A stretch of DNA of 64,000 nucleotides from Lichtheimia corymbifera B2541 (Eukaryota; Mucoromycota; Mucoromycetes; Mucorales; Lichtheimiaceae): the NCBI GenBank assembly GCA_000697475.1, contig JNEU01001172.1:62001-126000 (forward strand), in the 5' to 3' direction. Below are positions 50,001 to 62,700 of this stretch, in pieces (within the stretch, counting starts at the first letter, position 1; each line of letters begins with the position of its first letter). A model generated the notes under the pieces. It worked only from the letters and a program-made list of their open reading frames with translations, ran no database searches and was not told where the DNA came from. The position numbers were made by a program, and so were the translations under genes.

Positions 50001-50584
50001 CCTTGACATTTCTCGCTTTACCAGCAACTGACGTTCGCTATCAATGATGCATCAATTTGAGTACCAAGCGGTACGAGTGCTCCTAGGACGGCTATGATGC
50101 ATATAAACATGTAATAGTATTTTTCCATGCGAGCAGGGTTGGATACCCGAATAATAAATATCATCACCAGGTTGAGACCCACCATAGCTAAGCACATGCA
50201 GGCCATAATATCGGTTATGATCAAGAAATATACGATCACACGACAGGCGTCGCTATGGTTGCTTATGTCTTCGGTTGAATAGTGCAAGCACAAGAACACT
50301 ATGGTGCAGAAGCACGAAAATACAATCAGCCGCAGCGAGATTCGGTTCACCATCGGTGGTCTGTACCACAAAATGAAGAAATAGGATGACAATACAACAA
50401 CACTTGATATTAAGGAGATGATCCCAGATGTCGTTTCAGCTGCCCAAAGAGCGTAGTTGCCACCAGATACTTCGTTGATTGAATATAACAGCCTTCCGAT
50501 TTTCATGGGTGTATGAGAGAAGCGAAAAAAGGGGGAGCAAGGAAACAACCGAATCACAGAATTGATGAATACCTGGAGAGTCAT
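47070..50584 (-). CDS. Seven-transmembrane (GPCR-like) receptor with ~700-residue cytosolic tail
   Basis: Exons are 50584-50022, 49943-49898, 49815-49584, 49495-49385 and 49324-47070, summing to 3207 nt (1068 aa). Seven hydrophobic helices occupy about residues 40-370: TSGIISLISSVVVLSSYFFI, RLIVFSCFCTIVFLCL, VIVYFLIITDIMACMCLAM, MFICIIAVLGALVPLG, WYYGCVLFALSLAAVCAGMA, VLRCICYPLIPLISKAW and FLGFMVSFIYFTDPSV. Cys residues before helix 3 (DACRV) and in loop 2 (NVSCW) could form the GPCR disulfide. The architecture recalls Git3/cAMP-receptor-like fungal GPCRs. The tail is disordered and holds poly-Pro, poly-Gln, many Ser/Thr-Pro sites and an AT-hook-like GRPKKHP. A folded stretch near the C-terminus (VPSTLVQDFLNKHRLL ... 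EELATKLM) may be a docking module. Intron 2 (49816-49897) is GC-AG (GCAAGT). The start could instead be the ATG at 50506. The ligand is unknown. Confidence 0.78.
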
Positions 50585-50931
50585 CCCATATCTGGCACCC
50601 AAGAATGCGCTGTTAAGAATTCAACCAGAGTGAAGTATATAGGTGAATAAGTGAGTATAGTAGATGCATCTATATTCATATAAATAGAGATGATGTCTAT
50701 CCATCCCCTTTTTCTTTCAAAGTTAAGCTGCAGTATGGGTGGATTCCTTACTGCTAGTGGAGGAGAGAGAGAAGAATATGCATTTATTTATCCCCATGTG
50801 GCGACAGCAGCAGTAGCTATGCTGTTTCATCTACGCCGTGTATGATTCATGGTCCGCCCCACAAGACATGGCGTTTGAAGAACGCCGAAAGTACCTCTTA
50901 ACGCACCTTTTCCTGCAGGTCCACGCGCAAA
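50585..50931. other. Divergent intergenic region, receptor / V-ATPase C
   Basis: Promoter region for both genes; a GA-rich run lies near 50760-50775. No other gene is seen. Confidence 0.4.
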
Positions 50932-52596
50932 ATGAAGTACACGCTTGTCTCGGTACCAGCTCTTGGCCAGAAGCAAAATACTCTCTTGAATATCACCAAC
51001 AAACTCAAGCCTCTTGCCGAGATTCATCCTTTTGCCATTCCCGACTTTAAGGCAAGCTTCGTTTTCTCATTGGATTCTTTGTAGCCCTTCTTTCTTATAC
51101 CCCACCCCCATCTTCACATGCATAGATTGGTACTCTGGATGCACTTGTCTTACTATCAGATGAGCTCGTCAGACACGACACAGCATTCGAACAATCGGTC
51201 AACAAGACAGCTGACGTCTTGAGCAACCTTGTACGTGGCCAACCCGATGCCCTTGTTCAGGACTTTTTGCTTGTGAACGATAGTATGTATGGACATGTCT
51301 TTTATTTCACGTAACGAGTACTTCTCACATCATGGTTATGGCTATGCAGAGACCGTGGACCAGTATTTGAACTCTTTCCAATGGAATAGCATGAAATACC
51401 GCACCGACAAGTCGCTACAAGAAACTACCCAGACCCTTGTGCAGGTAAGAAATGATAAGCAACTCAACCTTGTTCTTTATGATACTCATAGATGATATAC
51501 GTAGGAAATGAACTCGATGGATAACCTGATCAAGAACAAATTGAATGTCTATACCCAAAACCGTAACACGCTGCAAACTCTCCACCGCAAACAAACGTGA
51601 GTATATTCGAGGAAGATACATTCATAGGATCTAACTGGTACTTTTATTGGGATAGTGGCAACTACTCGGTCAGGAATCTCAATGGCGTCGTGAAAAAGGA
51701 GCACTGTGTCCTCAACTCGGAATACTTGACTACTCTCTTTGTAGCCGTTCCCAAGCAAGTATCCACTTTATTACCTCCCACAGGTACATTGACTAACATT
51801 CCATGACTTAAAACTAGGACGGCCTACAAGCAATGGCTCAATTCTTACGAGACTTTGACATCCATGATTGTCCCTCGTTCGTCTGTGTAAGTGATTTTGA
51901 GACTCTAGAGTGATGAAATGCTTTACTAATACGTGTGTGTGTGCGAATAGCAAGGTGGCTGAGGATAACGAATATGGCCTATTCTCAGTGACGTTATTCC
52001 AAAGAGTCGTTGATGAGTTTACACACAAGGCACGAGAAGAAAAGTATGTTGGAATAGGGGGGAATGCGTTTATATTTTGGATAAGCAAGTTAAACATGCA
52101 GCTAGGTTTGTGGTGAGAGATTTCCAGTTTGACGAAGATGCATTGCGTAAGCAGCAACAAGAACTCCAAGAGACTGAGGAAATTGAGCGTGAGCAGTTGA
52201 CTGAATTGATTCGCTTGGCAAGAACCAACTTTGGTGAAATGTTTTCCGCTTGGGCCCACTTGAAAGCCATTCGTATCTTTGTGGAATCAGTATTGCGTTA
52301 TGGCTTGCCACCCGATTTCCTCTCCGTGACCATTGCTGTAAGTACCTCCATCGGTTATAAAAGGAATCAGCTAACATGGTGGCTCTTTACAACAGGCCGA
52401 ACCCAAGTTTGAGGAAAAAGTGGATCAAATTTTAGTAGACCAATACGGCCATTTGGGTGGTGTACACGGCTTTGACAAACAGAAGCAGGCTGATACAACT
52501 GAGGAATTGCTTGACCATGATCTGCAGACTGTCAACAGCGCAACTTACAGACCCTATGTCCAATTTCACCTGGAATTCGATCTAGAGCGTAGATAA
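50932..52596 (+). CDS. VMA5: V-type ATPase subunit C (V1 sector)
   Basis: Subunit C links the V1 stator to V0 and controls reversible assembly of the vacuolar proton pump. Nine exons (50932-51051, 51126-51282, 51350-51444, 51505-51596, 51656-51754, 51818-51886, 51951-52043, 52106-52337 and 52396-52596) sum to 1158 nt, 385 aa, the normal length. Matches to the family include HPFAIPDFKIGTLDALVLLS, SFQWNSMKY, VKKEHCVLNSEYLTTLFVAV, MIVPRSS, VTLFQRVVDEFTHKAREEKF, FVVRDFQFDE and KAIRIFVESVLRYGLPPDF. Two introns have GC donors (51052-51125, GCAAGC; 51755-51817, GCAAGT), and the conserved junctions PDFK/IGTLD and V-P-K/T-A-Y-K need them. The upstream ATG at 50870 is out of frame. Confidence 0.95.
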
Positions 52597-52764
52597 ATGC
52601 GATCTCCCACTTTTTATCCATTCCATAAACAAAGAATATGTATTATTGTCAAATCAAACATATGACTATATGATTGGGTTGAATGGTCTAGATAATAGTA
52701 TAGATGTAATGTTTATTCAATGACATATTGTTTGTGGGGTGTAATGTGCATGAAAAACCACAAG

Positions 52765-55288
52765 CTACTTTTCCAGTGATTCGGGTGGTGTACCCATCTC
52801 GGGAGGTTCCATACCACCTTTTTCCATTATTCCACCCTTGGCATCGAGCTCATCGTAGTTAGGTAGTGCAACAAGGTGAGGCCAACCCACGAATTGATCG
52901 CCATGACGTAAAGCGAACCGTACACCAGAAATGATAACAGATAGCCAGAATGCCAGCAAAAGGAGATATGAGATCCAGGAATGCACACCAGAGTAACTAG
53001 GTCGGAATAAATTAAGCAACAACATGAAGAGACCAAAGATGAGGATATATGGCACCTATCAGGAGTATCAGTATTTTACTCAACGAGGCTACACGTAGAG
53101 ATGACATACCACACGAACACGTAGAGGTCGGCTAACTTCAAACGGGCTATGGGTGACAGTTGGGGAAACCTTGTAATTGCCCAAGAACAAATCAAAGCCA
53201 TCTTGACGAATACCATCCAAAAAGTTGTTTTTGACATAACGCGTCAACGAGTTTTGGAGATCTTGCATAGCACCGGCCTTGGTACGTTGACCAGTCCTTG
53301 TAAAATCAGTCTTCAAAGCACCTGTGCCAGAGTAGGTGGTACTGACGGCATCTGCATTATCGGCCCACACTAAAGTGAGAGTGTTAATTGTAGGCTCTTT
53401 CTGTTTTCCTTGTCCTAATACATACCATTGCGATAAATGAACATGAAGCCGTGTTGATTTTCAATCGATTCGTTGGGGCCGAGAATTTCAATTTGACGAA
53501 GTTGTTGTGTAAGCACCCAACGAGCAAACGTGCTTTGTACAACGTTGGTACGATCAAGACAATCCATACAGTTGCTTCGGATTACACTTGTTTGTGTTTT
53601 TTGTACAGCTGGTGCGTTCTTATCAGTAGCATCGAGGTAAAAGTAGCCTTGCTTTACAAGCTGTTCTTGTAGCTGGTCAACAAGGAGCTGGATACGATCC
53701 CATCTCATGTGCTTGCATTCGTTATGGAAATCAAAGTGCGTATAGTCCAAGCGAGGATCGTTCAATTGTTCAACAGTACGAGCATAGGCCTGACCCATGG
53801 GAAGCTCATAACCCTTCTTGTTGATCAAGTTGACAAGGATTTGTGGGCCATAGATACGAATTTGCTCATCAAAGTGTGCACGTGCAGCATCAAGCTAAAA
53901 GACACCAAGGTGTGAATAGTTTGCCGGTAAGCCGATTCCATGATTGAACTTACACTCTTTCTGCTTTCGCCCACCCATAATCGTGGTGTGTATTTGAGAG
54001 TGATAATTTGGCTCCAGTAAACAGGAATGGATCCACGCGTTTGCACATAAGAAAGCTGCTTAAGTCCCACGGATGGTTGCTTAGCATCTTCTCCGTCATA
54101 CAATACAATCTGCTCGGTTTCAACAAAGTTGGATACGTTGCCATGGCTGTCAATGCCTCGAGAAAAGTAACGCGTGCCAGGGCGGAAACGGCTACGTCGA
54201 GTGACAAGAGCAATGGTAAAGGGCTTGCCATTAACACGTGCATCCTTGATCTCCACAACTATAAATTTAGGCTTTAGTTAGTATGCATCGTAACCCAGAT
54301 TGACACAACCCCAACTATACTCACAGCCTTGCATTACAGGTAAAATAAAATCATTCAACTATCACGTGAAATTAGAATCGATTCCCAACGTGCGATAAGA
54401 ATGGCGAACATACGTTTTGTGTAGCATCATCAATGAGCTTGTTCGATACGAATCGGTTCCAAAAGAAGCGATCATCCGCCTAACAATCGTGTAAGCATTT
54501 CCAGACTCTTTCATACCAATGTGTATATATACCCTCTTCCATAATGGCTGTGCCAAAGACTCGGCTGTAAGCTCAGATTGTCGTTGCAGGCTCAATGTCA
54601 AGTCGTAGCTGTAAGAAAAGTAGTATCCACCAGCTTTGATATGGCTCTCCAATAGCGAAACGTATTCATGCTCGTCTTTTCTCTGCCATGATATAGGATA
54701 CATCAGCATATCATGCCTTCTCTCTCTCCCTCCCTCTCTCTTCATCCACTCACCTGTTCCTCAGATAATCCACTCAAATTGCGAGCCAGTGGCAAGATTT
54801 GGAATGATCCCACACGATAAATGTCATGGCCACGAAGAGTCCCCACGTTTTCGCGATTTGTGATGACGATCAAGTAATAACCTAAAACAGGATAAGAATG
54901 GCATGTTCTTTGTGCGCACGGCTCGCTCCCTCATTGTCTCCGACAACATTGCCAAGGCAACCCACTCACCAGATATCAGTTGAATGAATCCAAGAACACC
55001 ATATACTGTCATCGTTGCTTCTTGTTCTGTTACGGGAGGCACAGCATCATCTATGAATCAAATATTTAGTATGCTGTAGCAGTGATAACTACTTTGCTGC
55101 TTAAGAACCTGAAACTGTAATGGCACCACTATCACGACGGACCACTAGGCTGGCACCGGTCTCGGGCTCAAGGACGTAGACGTCTTTGGTGATATATCTA
55201 CACGTTGCATTGTAAGCGCCAATGTCATAAAGTCGTGATGCAGACACCAAATCAATACTTGCAGACGTAGATTCTGATGCATTGTCAT
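52765..55288 (-). CDS. SAC1: Sac1 phosphoinositide phosphatase
   Basis: Sac1 is an ER/Golgi membrane enzyme that dephosphorylates PI4P, and also PI3P. The start at 55288 (MTMHQNLRL) is joined through a GC-AG intron (55198-55262, GCAAGT) to [14 protein letters not shown]. This rebuilds the family N-terminus (human 'EQLKLHITPEKFYVE'). Then come exons at 55197-55109, 55050-54970 and 54881-54754, and further exons to the stop at 52767-52765. Markers are FYFSYTYDLT-like [51 protein letters not shown] (here YVQTRGS), [13 protein letters not shown] and the catalytic [15 protein letters not shown] (C-x5-R-T). [15 protein letters not shown] follows. Two C-terminal membrane helices ([31 protein letters not shown]) complete the protein. 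Confidence 0.95.
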
Positions 55289-57121
55289 CCACTATCGGTT
55301 GAGCTGAAGCAAGAGTGAAAGAGATACAACCCCAGCAACCCCTTTGCTAGTTGCTCCATTTAGTCTCCGCGTGTGGACGTCCATACAGACACCGCCCATT
55401 ATCATATGCTTAATGCGAAAATCCATGTGCCCAACCACCAGGCTACTTTTTGTTCGTCTCCCATGGTGATAGGCTACACACAAAGCTTGCCAGTGTAATA
55501 TTCTACCCAACAACGAGTGGATGCTTTTAGTTTCAAATAAATTTGCCTCCTTGACTAATATCTATATAATATACCTGATCCAATAACGCAGTGGCTTTGA
55601 ATCTATAGGTATTCCTCACCATACATGATATTGGAATACCGAACGTTGCATAAAACGCTTGCGCGCTTAACAAATAAACTTTTGGTACCTTTTTACATAG
55701 TCTTTGATTTCCTATCACGTGCAGGCTCCTCCATTCGACCCATACTGCTGGTGCGGAGTCATATTGACCCATGATACCAATACCTCACATACAAGCTATG
55801 ATAATACCCTTTAAGCACAATATTAAATAACATTCCATTATATATCGTAAGTTTTGTCGTTTGAGGCTAGATCTATCGGTTGATCCCATTTCATCGATCT
55901 TTGTCTCTTGGTATCGATGCAGAGACAGCTACTGTAATGTGTGATATTGCGTGGCAAGGTGTCCTTTACCTCATAATAGTCAGTATTTCGCAGGAACTCG
56001 ATTAGTGGTAAGAATACATCACATGCATTGACAATGCCAGGACATACATACTATAGCAGGATTGCAACGCCTCATCAGTGATTCTTGGTCATCTATCGCT
56101 TTTGCGCTAAATATTATTAGCATCATTGCTTGCTACATAAAGGAGGATAATGTAGTGGCCCGTCCATCTATCATCACTGCTTTATCGATAAGGAAAAGAA
56201 ATAAGACGCAAATTCTCGGCGGTTCCAGGGTAGCTTGTGTACTGTACAACATGCACGTCCCCTTTTCGAGCGAGATCGTGTGGAAGAATGTTGGTAATCA
56301 AAATCAATGCGTCAATAACTCTAATCAAATGTGGCACCTGGGTATACATTGGGTAAGGGGATTGTATATGCTACATAGGCATTGTTCTCTGGGAACGGCG
56401 TACAAGTGTGAATGTTAGTTTCCTTTTCTAAAGATAAGACAGCGCAGTGCAGCAGGAGCAGTAGAATCTTATGTTGATTACTTTTTGAGGACCATCATTA
56501 GCGTATAGGATCGGTCATGAGAACACCGAAATCGTTTGTATTGAGCACATGACATATTTTAATGACACTATCAATATCGTGTGGGCGATAACAAAGAAAG
56601 CTTGTTTATGCAAAAGTCCAATTCAGGAAGGGGGCCCATGCACCCTAGTCCATGGTGCCCAGAACCACCTATTTCCCATGGCTGTCACACGTCGGCAGAC
56701 ACAAAAACCTTAAAAACGGAAAATGTGGGGTAGACACGTGTCCCACTCTCCAAACCACCATATCATGTAAAACGTTTTGTCCCCCAATATCGATTTAGTT
56801 TTGCCCGCCAAAACTTGTGCTCGCTCCTTGGCATCAACAAGATCATGTGCTGCGTCGAAAGCAGTAGCTTGATCATTTACCCGATAGTGGCAATGAATCA
56901 CTCTTTTGATTTCGTGATCATGCAAGACGACAAATTAAAGACCATCGCCGGGAAGTACCCAACTTTTTTTATTCAAGTGCTCAGCACCCTACTAAAGTGA
57001 CCAACACTAGGCTACTATTACTGGATACGGTATCGAGATGATGTACCATTGAGAAAGCAATCTCCGCTTTTATTGATCCTGGCGTGCGTGTGTGTCATGG
57101 CTAGTCAGCACATCGGGTCCA
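55289..57121. other. Gene-poor region (about 1.8 kb)
   Basis: No gene can be supported. The longest frame (56062-56418 plus, 118 codons) has no family resemblance, no splice-consistent extension and mixed composition. Minus-strand frames at 55533-55772 and 56710-56925 are similar. Part of this must be the SAC1 promoter and the 3' region of the KICS2-like gene. Confidence 0.4.
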
Positions 57122-58900
57122 TCAGTAATCCATTCTTGAAAGGTCGCCAATAACACTCGTTCCACGGAGAGAGATCACCATGTTTGTCATAAATTCGGTT
57201 GTGGCCGCTTCTCGGTGCACATGACGTTCCAGGTAAATGACAATCAGCACCACACGTTCATCCACACGCGATAAATAATACGTGCTAGTGATCTTGTTGT
57301 CGTAGAAATAAACAGGGCCGGCCTTTGGATCATTTAATTTGTTACGGCTTCCTTGGATGATGGAGATGATATTGGGCATATGTTCTTTGGGCGTTTGCTA
57401 ATAATAAGCGTTGAGATTATCATGACATGCTCAATGATATATTTTGCATACTTACATTGGGATGGCAATAAATGAAAGGAAATGAATGAATACCTTGTGG
57501 AGGCTCATACGGTGTTCCAGAGCACACATATCCTTGTGGATAAAACGGGACGGAAGGTGTCACCTCGTAGATAAGACCAATGCAATGAGCCCCAAACCGT
57601 TTACGGAAAGTTGATATCCTGTAACACCATAAGCACGATGAATACAAGTAACCTGGATGTAACACTTACTGATCGTAGTAATCGATCTTGATACCTTTCC
57701 ATAAAGCCTTCCCTGCATCATCCTCTGTCAGGATCTGCTCCTTGGCCAAGAGAATGTTGTTGAAATATAAAGTCATCTTCGCAATCAAGTTGTCGAGGTA
57801 TTTGGTGAACCATCGAATGTTGTGGGGCCAGTTGTCACCAGTTTTGGGGGTCTAATTCATCGCATTGTAGTTAATTAAACCATCCCATCTCTACTGCATC
57901 TGGATTCCTTACATCGGACAATCCACCAAATAGCACGTTTCGCCAGTTTAGACTACTGGTTGTGTTCCTCGTTTCTTGTAAACCTGATGCGGAAAATTTC
58001 TAAATAAAAGATTGTCTTAACCTTTGCTCACTTTCAGCTGCCGATGAAACTAACGACTCACTTCTGCATAATCCTGATTCTGACATGCAACCTTCCAGTC
58101 GTTCAATTGTTGTTTACAGACAAATACAGCCATGCATGATTCTTGAAAAGCATAATCAATGATTGCTTGTCGAGCTTTGAGAAGAGATTGCAAGATACAG
58201 ATTTCTTTCCGGATGCCTAAGCCCAATAGTCCCAAGCGGTCGCTATCCATGCTCTCATAAGTCTGCTTGCAAGTCTCCAAATCTTGTAATACAGTCGCAA
58301 ACGTAGAAGGATGTTGAGCTGCACCGATAGCTTGATACCTAGAATCTCGTGGATTAATGGTTGTCTTTTGAACAATGATAGTTTTACACACTTACAAAGT
58401 GATCAAAGATTGTCGTATGCGGCAAACATCAGTGAGTGCCTTTAGAACATCGAGTATCGTGTCGATATCATTGATCCCCGTAGCAGCAGCAGCACCGGAA
58501 TTGCTTTCAAGAATAGCTATTTCTTTCGCCGCGTCCTCGGCTAGATATGTGTAAAGAGAATGCAGCTGTACTGAAATAAGCAACATGTATATTATCCCCC
58601 CATCCACCCCATCCCACCCGTGTATCAGCTTACTGGATCTTTTCGGACATAATACCATTTAGGCTTTAGGAACGATAACTGGGTATAAAGACTCTCGCAG
58701 TTGCTCAATCGACCAAGCAAATTGCTAATGGGTTGGTATATCTTTTGGGACACCATGCAATGTCAGTAATGGGACTCTATAGATCGTTGATTCAAGGTGT
58801 CTTTACTCACACGTAAGAGGCGTGCTAGGATCCTATTGGTAGCAGCATAATCGAACGCCCCCAACGCATTCCAGCATGAAGCACAAAGAGTGATATCCAT
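57122..58900 (-). CDS. KICS2: KICS2-like protein (C12orf66 / KICSTOR subunit family)
   Basis: Human KICS2 is part of KICSTOR, which anchors GATOR1 at lysosomes to inhibit mTORC1 when nutrients are low. About eight exons run from the ATG at 58900 to the stop at 57122. Exon 1 (58900-58811) reads CASCWNALGAFDYAATNRI, which resembles human FFSHLGIFSYDKAKDNV. Exon 2 (58741-58634) ends YYVRKDP and joins exon 3 (58565-58396) at LHSLYTYLAEDAAKE, like human FFSRKDSIRTIYTSL. A later exon reads RWFTKYLDNLIAKMTLYFNN (human LMKLKNMLLAKFSFYFHE). The final exons give MPNIISIIQGSRN and VYFYDNKITSTYYLSRVDE, matching human WPNVIMIMTDRTS and VHFYDDKVQSTYFLTRPE. Similarity runs through the whole length. Whether it acts in TORC1 control in this fungus is an inference. 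Confidence 0.82.
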
Positions 58901-59700
58901 ACGAGAGAACCAATGCGAGTACGGTCCCCGCGAAATCGCCTATGACGCCATGTCCACATTTTGTTCAAATACCGAATAGGTTAATAAAATGAGCCATCTT
59001 TTTTGTCCAAGCCATCTTGTTGTGTGTGTGTGTGTGCGCGGGTTGACAATGTTTGCATAAAAGACGCCCATTGTGTCAGTTTGTAGAAGAATCTAGTCTT
59101 GGCATCTTCGTTTTGTAGTCGCAGTAATGGTAAAAGACACGGCAAATAAAAAGTGTTTTCTGGATGATTGGTCCACTAGATGAACCACATCAATGACACA
59201 TCCCATTTCTGTTTCACGGTGTTTCCCGTTTTATTCTGGTAAATCTGTGTACGACGATAAGATAGACCATGCTTAGGCTGAATAATATGAGAAAGGGTCA
59301 GGTGGAAAAGTATATCATGTGTCGACCTCTTTAGAGTTGGGGGAAGATGAAAACACTTTTATGCTCCATAGCTTTTGTTGTTTCGTGACCAAGTGCTGCT
59401 GCATTAATAAAACCGATATCCGAGACTCTAGTGAATACGAGCAATGATTGCTATACGCTGCCAACATGTTCTGTTTCAGGCAAAAATGGATACAATCCAC
59501 GAGAATTGGTTTTCATTGGTTACAAAATGTGGGGTCGCTTTCGGCAATCCAAAGCAACTAGCGCCCGCATTCGTGTAACATACCTGGTTTAAATTGTTGT
59601 CTTGCCCCTCCTTTTCCCTTTCTTTTTCCGTTGATTCTCTTTTGCACACTTTCTATTCCTTTCTACTCATTCATCATCGCTGGCGATATTTTATTATACA
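58901..59700. other. Divergent intergenic region, KICS2-like / CSL
   Basis: Long shared upstream region. It holds a TG run (59018-59039) and a pyrimidine-rich tract (59605-59640) before the CSL start. No gene is seen. Confidence 0.4.
59018..59042. repeat. TG microsatellite
   Basis: TTGTTGTGTGTGTGTGTGTGCGCG run. Confidence 0.6.
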
Positions 59701-62700
59701 ATGACATCCTCAATTAATAACACAACTACCCTTATTCCTGATCAACCTATTTCACGTAAACGAAAACAAGAATTTTCCATGGATACCTCGAAAACGTCAT
59801 CGTCAGCTGCTTGGTCAGAGTTTGTCTATTCATCCCCCAGCTCACCATCCTCGAACAATAACAACATGACCAATGCTACACACATGCCTCCATCATCGTC
59901 CACGGGAGGAGACATGACACTTGACAGCAACAGCAACTTTGCTAATTTCGACATCAACTTGGATTCCATTTTTGCTTCTGGGACCAATGGCAACTTTGAT
60001 CATAGCTTTGATTTCGACCAATATAATCTCGAGTCTCATCTCCCGCTATCAGGGTCCGCTTCCCGACGCCATTCAGTTGCTGTGGGGGAAATGGATTATC
60101 ATTCATTTGACAATCTCAAGCAGGATTTCGATATCCGGCGTATCGATGCTAGTCTCCAACAGCTCCTTGAACTCCCTTCTTCCTGGTCTTCAAACAGCAC
60201 AAGTGAACAAAGCAATGACTCTTATCCAACCCCAGCACCACACAAGCGAGCCATGTCGCTGCGATTGGAAACCTCATTGCCAATGCAACAGCAGTCAACA
60301 GGTTCACCCGATACACCAGCTTTATTTACACCCAGTTTTCTCGATGCACTCAATGCTGAGGAAGATAAAGATGCTCCACTCCTGTTTCCATCAGGTGCAA
60401 TATCCTTCACAACACCCACACCTTTGAATGCTGATGCTGGGGAACATAATCAGCAACAACCCGAGAGCATGTTGAACATGTCATCATCACCATCTAATTC
60501 ATCGGTCGACTATTTGTTGCAACAACATCATCAGCAAGTATCCACCACTACCGCCACTACCAGCAGCACCAGCAGCATCCCAATCAGCACATCAAGTACT
60601 ATTGCACCATCAGCTATTTCTAACAACATGTGGATGATGGGAGGTGGTGGAGATCATCATCATCATACGACTGAAAAGCCATCCAACCGCTCTACGGTGG
60701 CTAAACGTCGTGTCAGCAAGTCAAGAACTTCTCCGCCAACATCACCATCGAATACCATTAATTCATCCATGTCATCCATGTCACCTTCACCACCCATTAC
60801 TCCTATGCAAGCACATGCATTTGATCATTCGAACAAAAAGCATCATCATCCCACCATCCTTGAGGAAGACGAGACCTTATCTGAGCAACAACATCACAAC
60901 AACAACAACTCTTGGACAAGCAGCAATAATGATCACTCTATGCGCATGTCGAAAAGTAGCTTGATTGCAGCACGTATGATGCAAGGGGTAAACACGGCCA
61001 ATATCCTCAAGCCCCATGTGCAGCAATACTTGATGAGTAACGACCCTGCTGGTTCGGGTGAACGCACTATCATGATTTTGACGAGCAAGGTTGCACAAAA
61101 AAGCTATGGAACGGAGAAAAGGTAAATAGTGGGCCGGGTTAATGTTGTTGTAACCAACCTTGTTTACTTACTTGTTCATCCATCCAGATTTCTATGTCCA
61201 CCGCCAACTACTATTCTCTCTGGATCTTGCTGGTGGGCGAGTGATCGTCAAGAAGGCCCTCAAGGTTTCTATCCTGGCGCATTGGCACCTCCCAAATTGA
61301 CAATCCACATATCCGGTGAAGCTAATAGCCAGTCAGGTGTCCTTGAATGGTACTCAGCAAATGGAAACATCCTTGATGGCACATCATCTGCATCGGCTGC
61401 TGCTTCGGGTGATACAACCATGTGTGGCAAATGTGTATCAAAGCATCTCCATATCAACGATGCTGACGAGAAGCGAAAGCGTGTTGAAGTCATGGTCAAG
61501 ATGCAGCTTGGTAACGGCCTTCAACTTGGTACTTTGGCAAGCAAGGGTATCAAGGTAATCAGCAAACCTAGCAAGAAACGTCAAAGCGTCAAGAACATGG
61601 AATGTAAGTTTTCTAGTGCATATGCTATTCTTGGTATTCTTGGTACTTTTTTATTCACATACAACCATTTCTTTTGAAATAGTGTGCATTCATCACGGTA
61701 CCACCATTTCATTGTTCAATCGTATCCGCTCGCAAACAGTATCCACCAAATACCTCGGCGTATCCAACAACGTCCCAGTTCAAGGCAAAGGCAATAGCAA
61801 CACCAGTGGCAAAGGCAATGGAACATGCTTCGTGGCTCGTACTGGCTCTTGGGATCCATTTGTGATTTGGATTGTTGACACTTCTCGTGCACCTGATGTG
61901 GGACAAATGCCTCGTAAACATCATCCAACCAATCCCAACTATCCACCACCTCCAGCTATTGCATTGCAAGCCGACAACAACCAACAACCCATTGCTATCC
62001 ACTACAATCAAGCCGTGGTGCTACAATGTGTCACAACAGGCCTTGTTAGTCCGGTGATGGTGATTCGAAAGGTTGACAAGGGAAGCATGGTATTAGGCGG
62101 CAATAAGTTGGACGACTTGTCAGGCACCACAGGTGGTGAATGTGGCGATGAAGCTCTTGGCGACCCTGTATCACAATTACACAAGATCGCTTTCCAAATT
62201 GTACAAGATCCATCCATTGCACATAGCAACAAGGCAGGATACCATCGACACCAGCAACATGGACTCGATCGCATGTCATCAGAATGGAAATTACCACAAT
62301 CATGCCAGCCTATTACATATCTTGCATGCTTGAATGATGTGGTCGGTATGCATAAAACAACATCAGCACGTACTCTTACTTCGCAACAACAACCACGAGC
62401 AGCAGTAACACCAAAATCCACAGCATCCCCTTTGAGTTGGCTTGAGCAGCAACAGCAGCAAATGCAATCGATGGCATCCAACGAATTTGTTGTATCGGAA
62501 GAAAATGACGGGAAGGTGGTACGCAAGCGACGTGTGTCATGTGATGTTGTCAAGCCTATGTCATTGCCCGCCAAATTACAACAATCAACTGCAGCTGCAC
62601 ATCGACGTCGTGTGAATTCGTTAGGCGATGTATCCGCAGTGGCTGGTGCTGGTCGTCGTGGCAGTGTGGCTGATCGTCGTGGCAGCGTGGCTGATCGTCG

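Noticed and set aside
56062..56418. 118-codon plus-strand frame
   Set aside because: No family resemblance, no splice-supported extension and no codon bias; the length is within chance for this composition.
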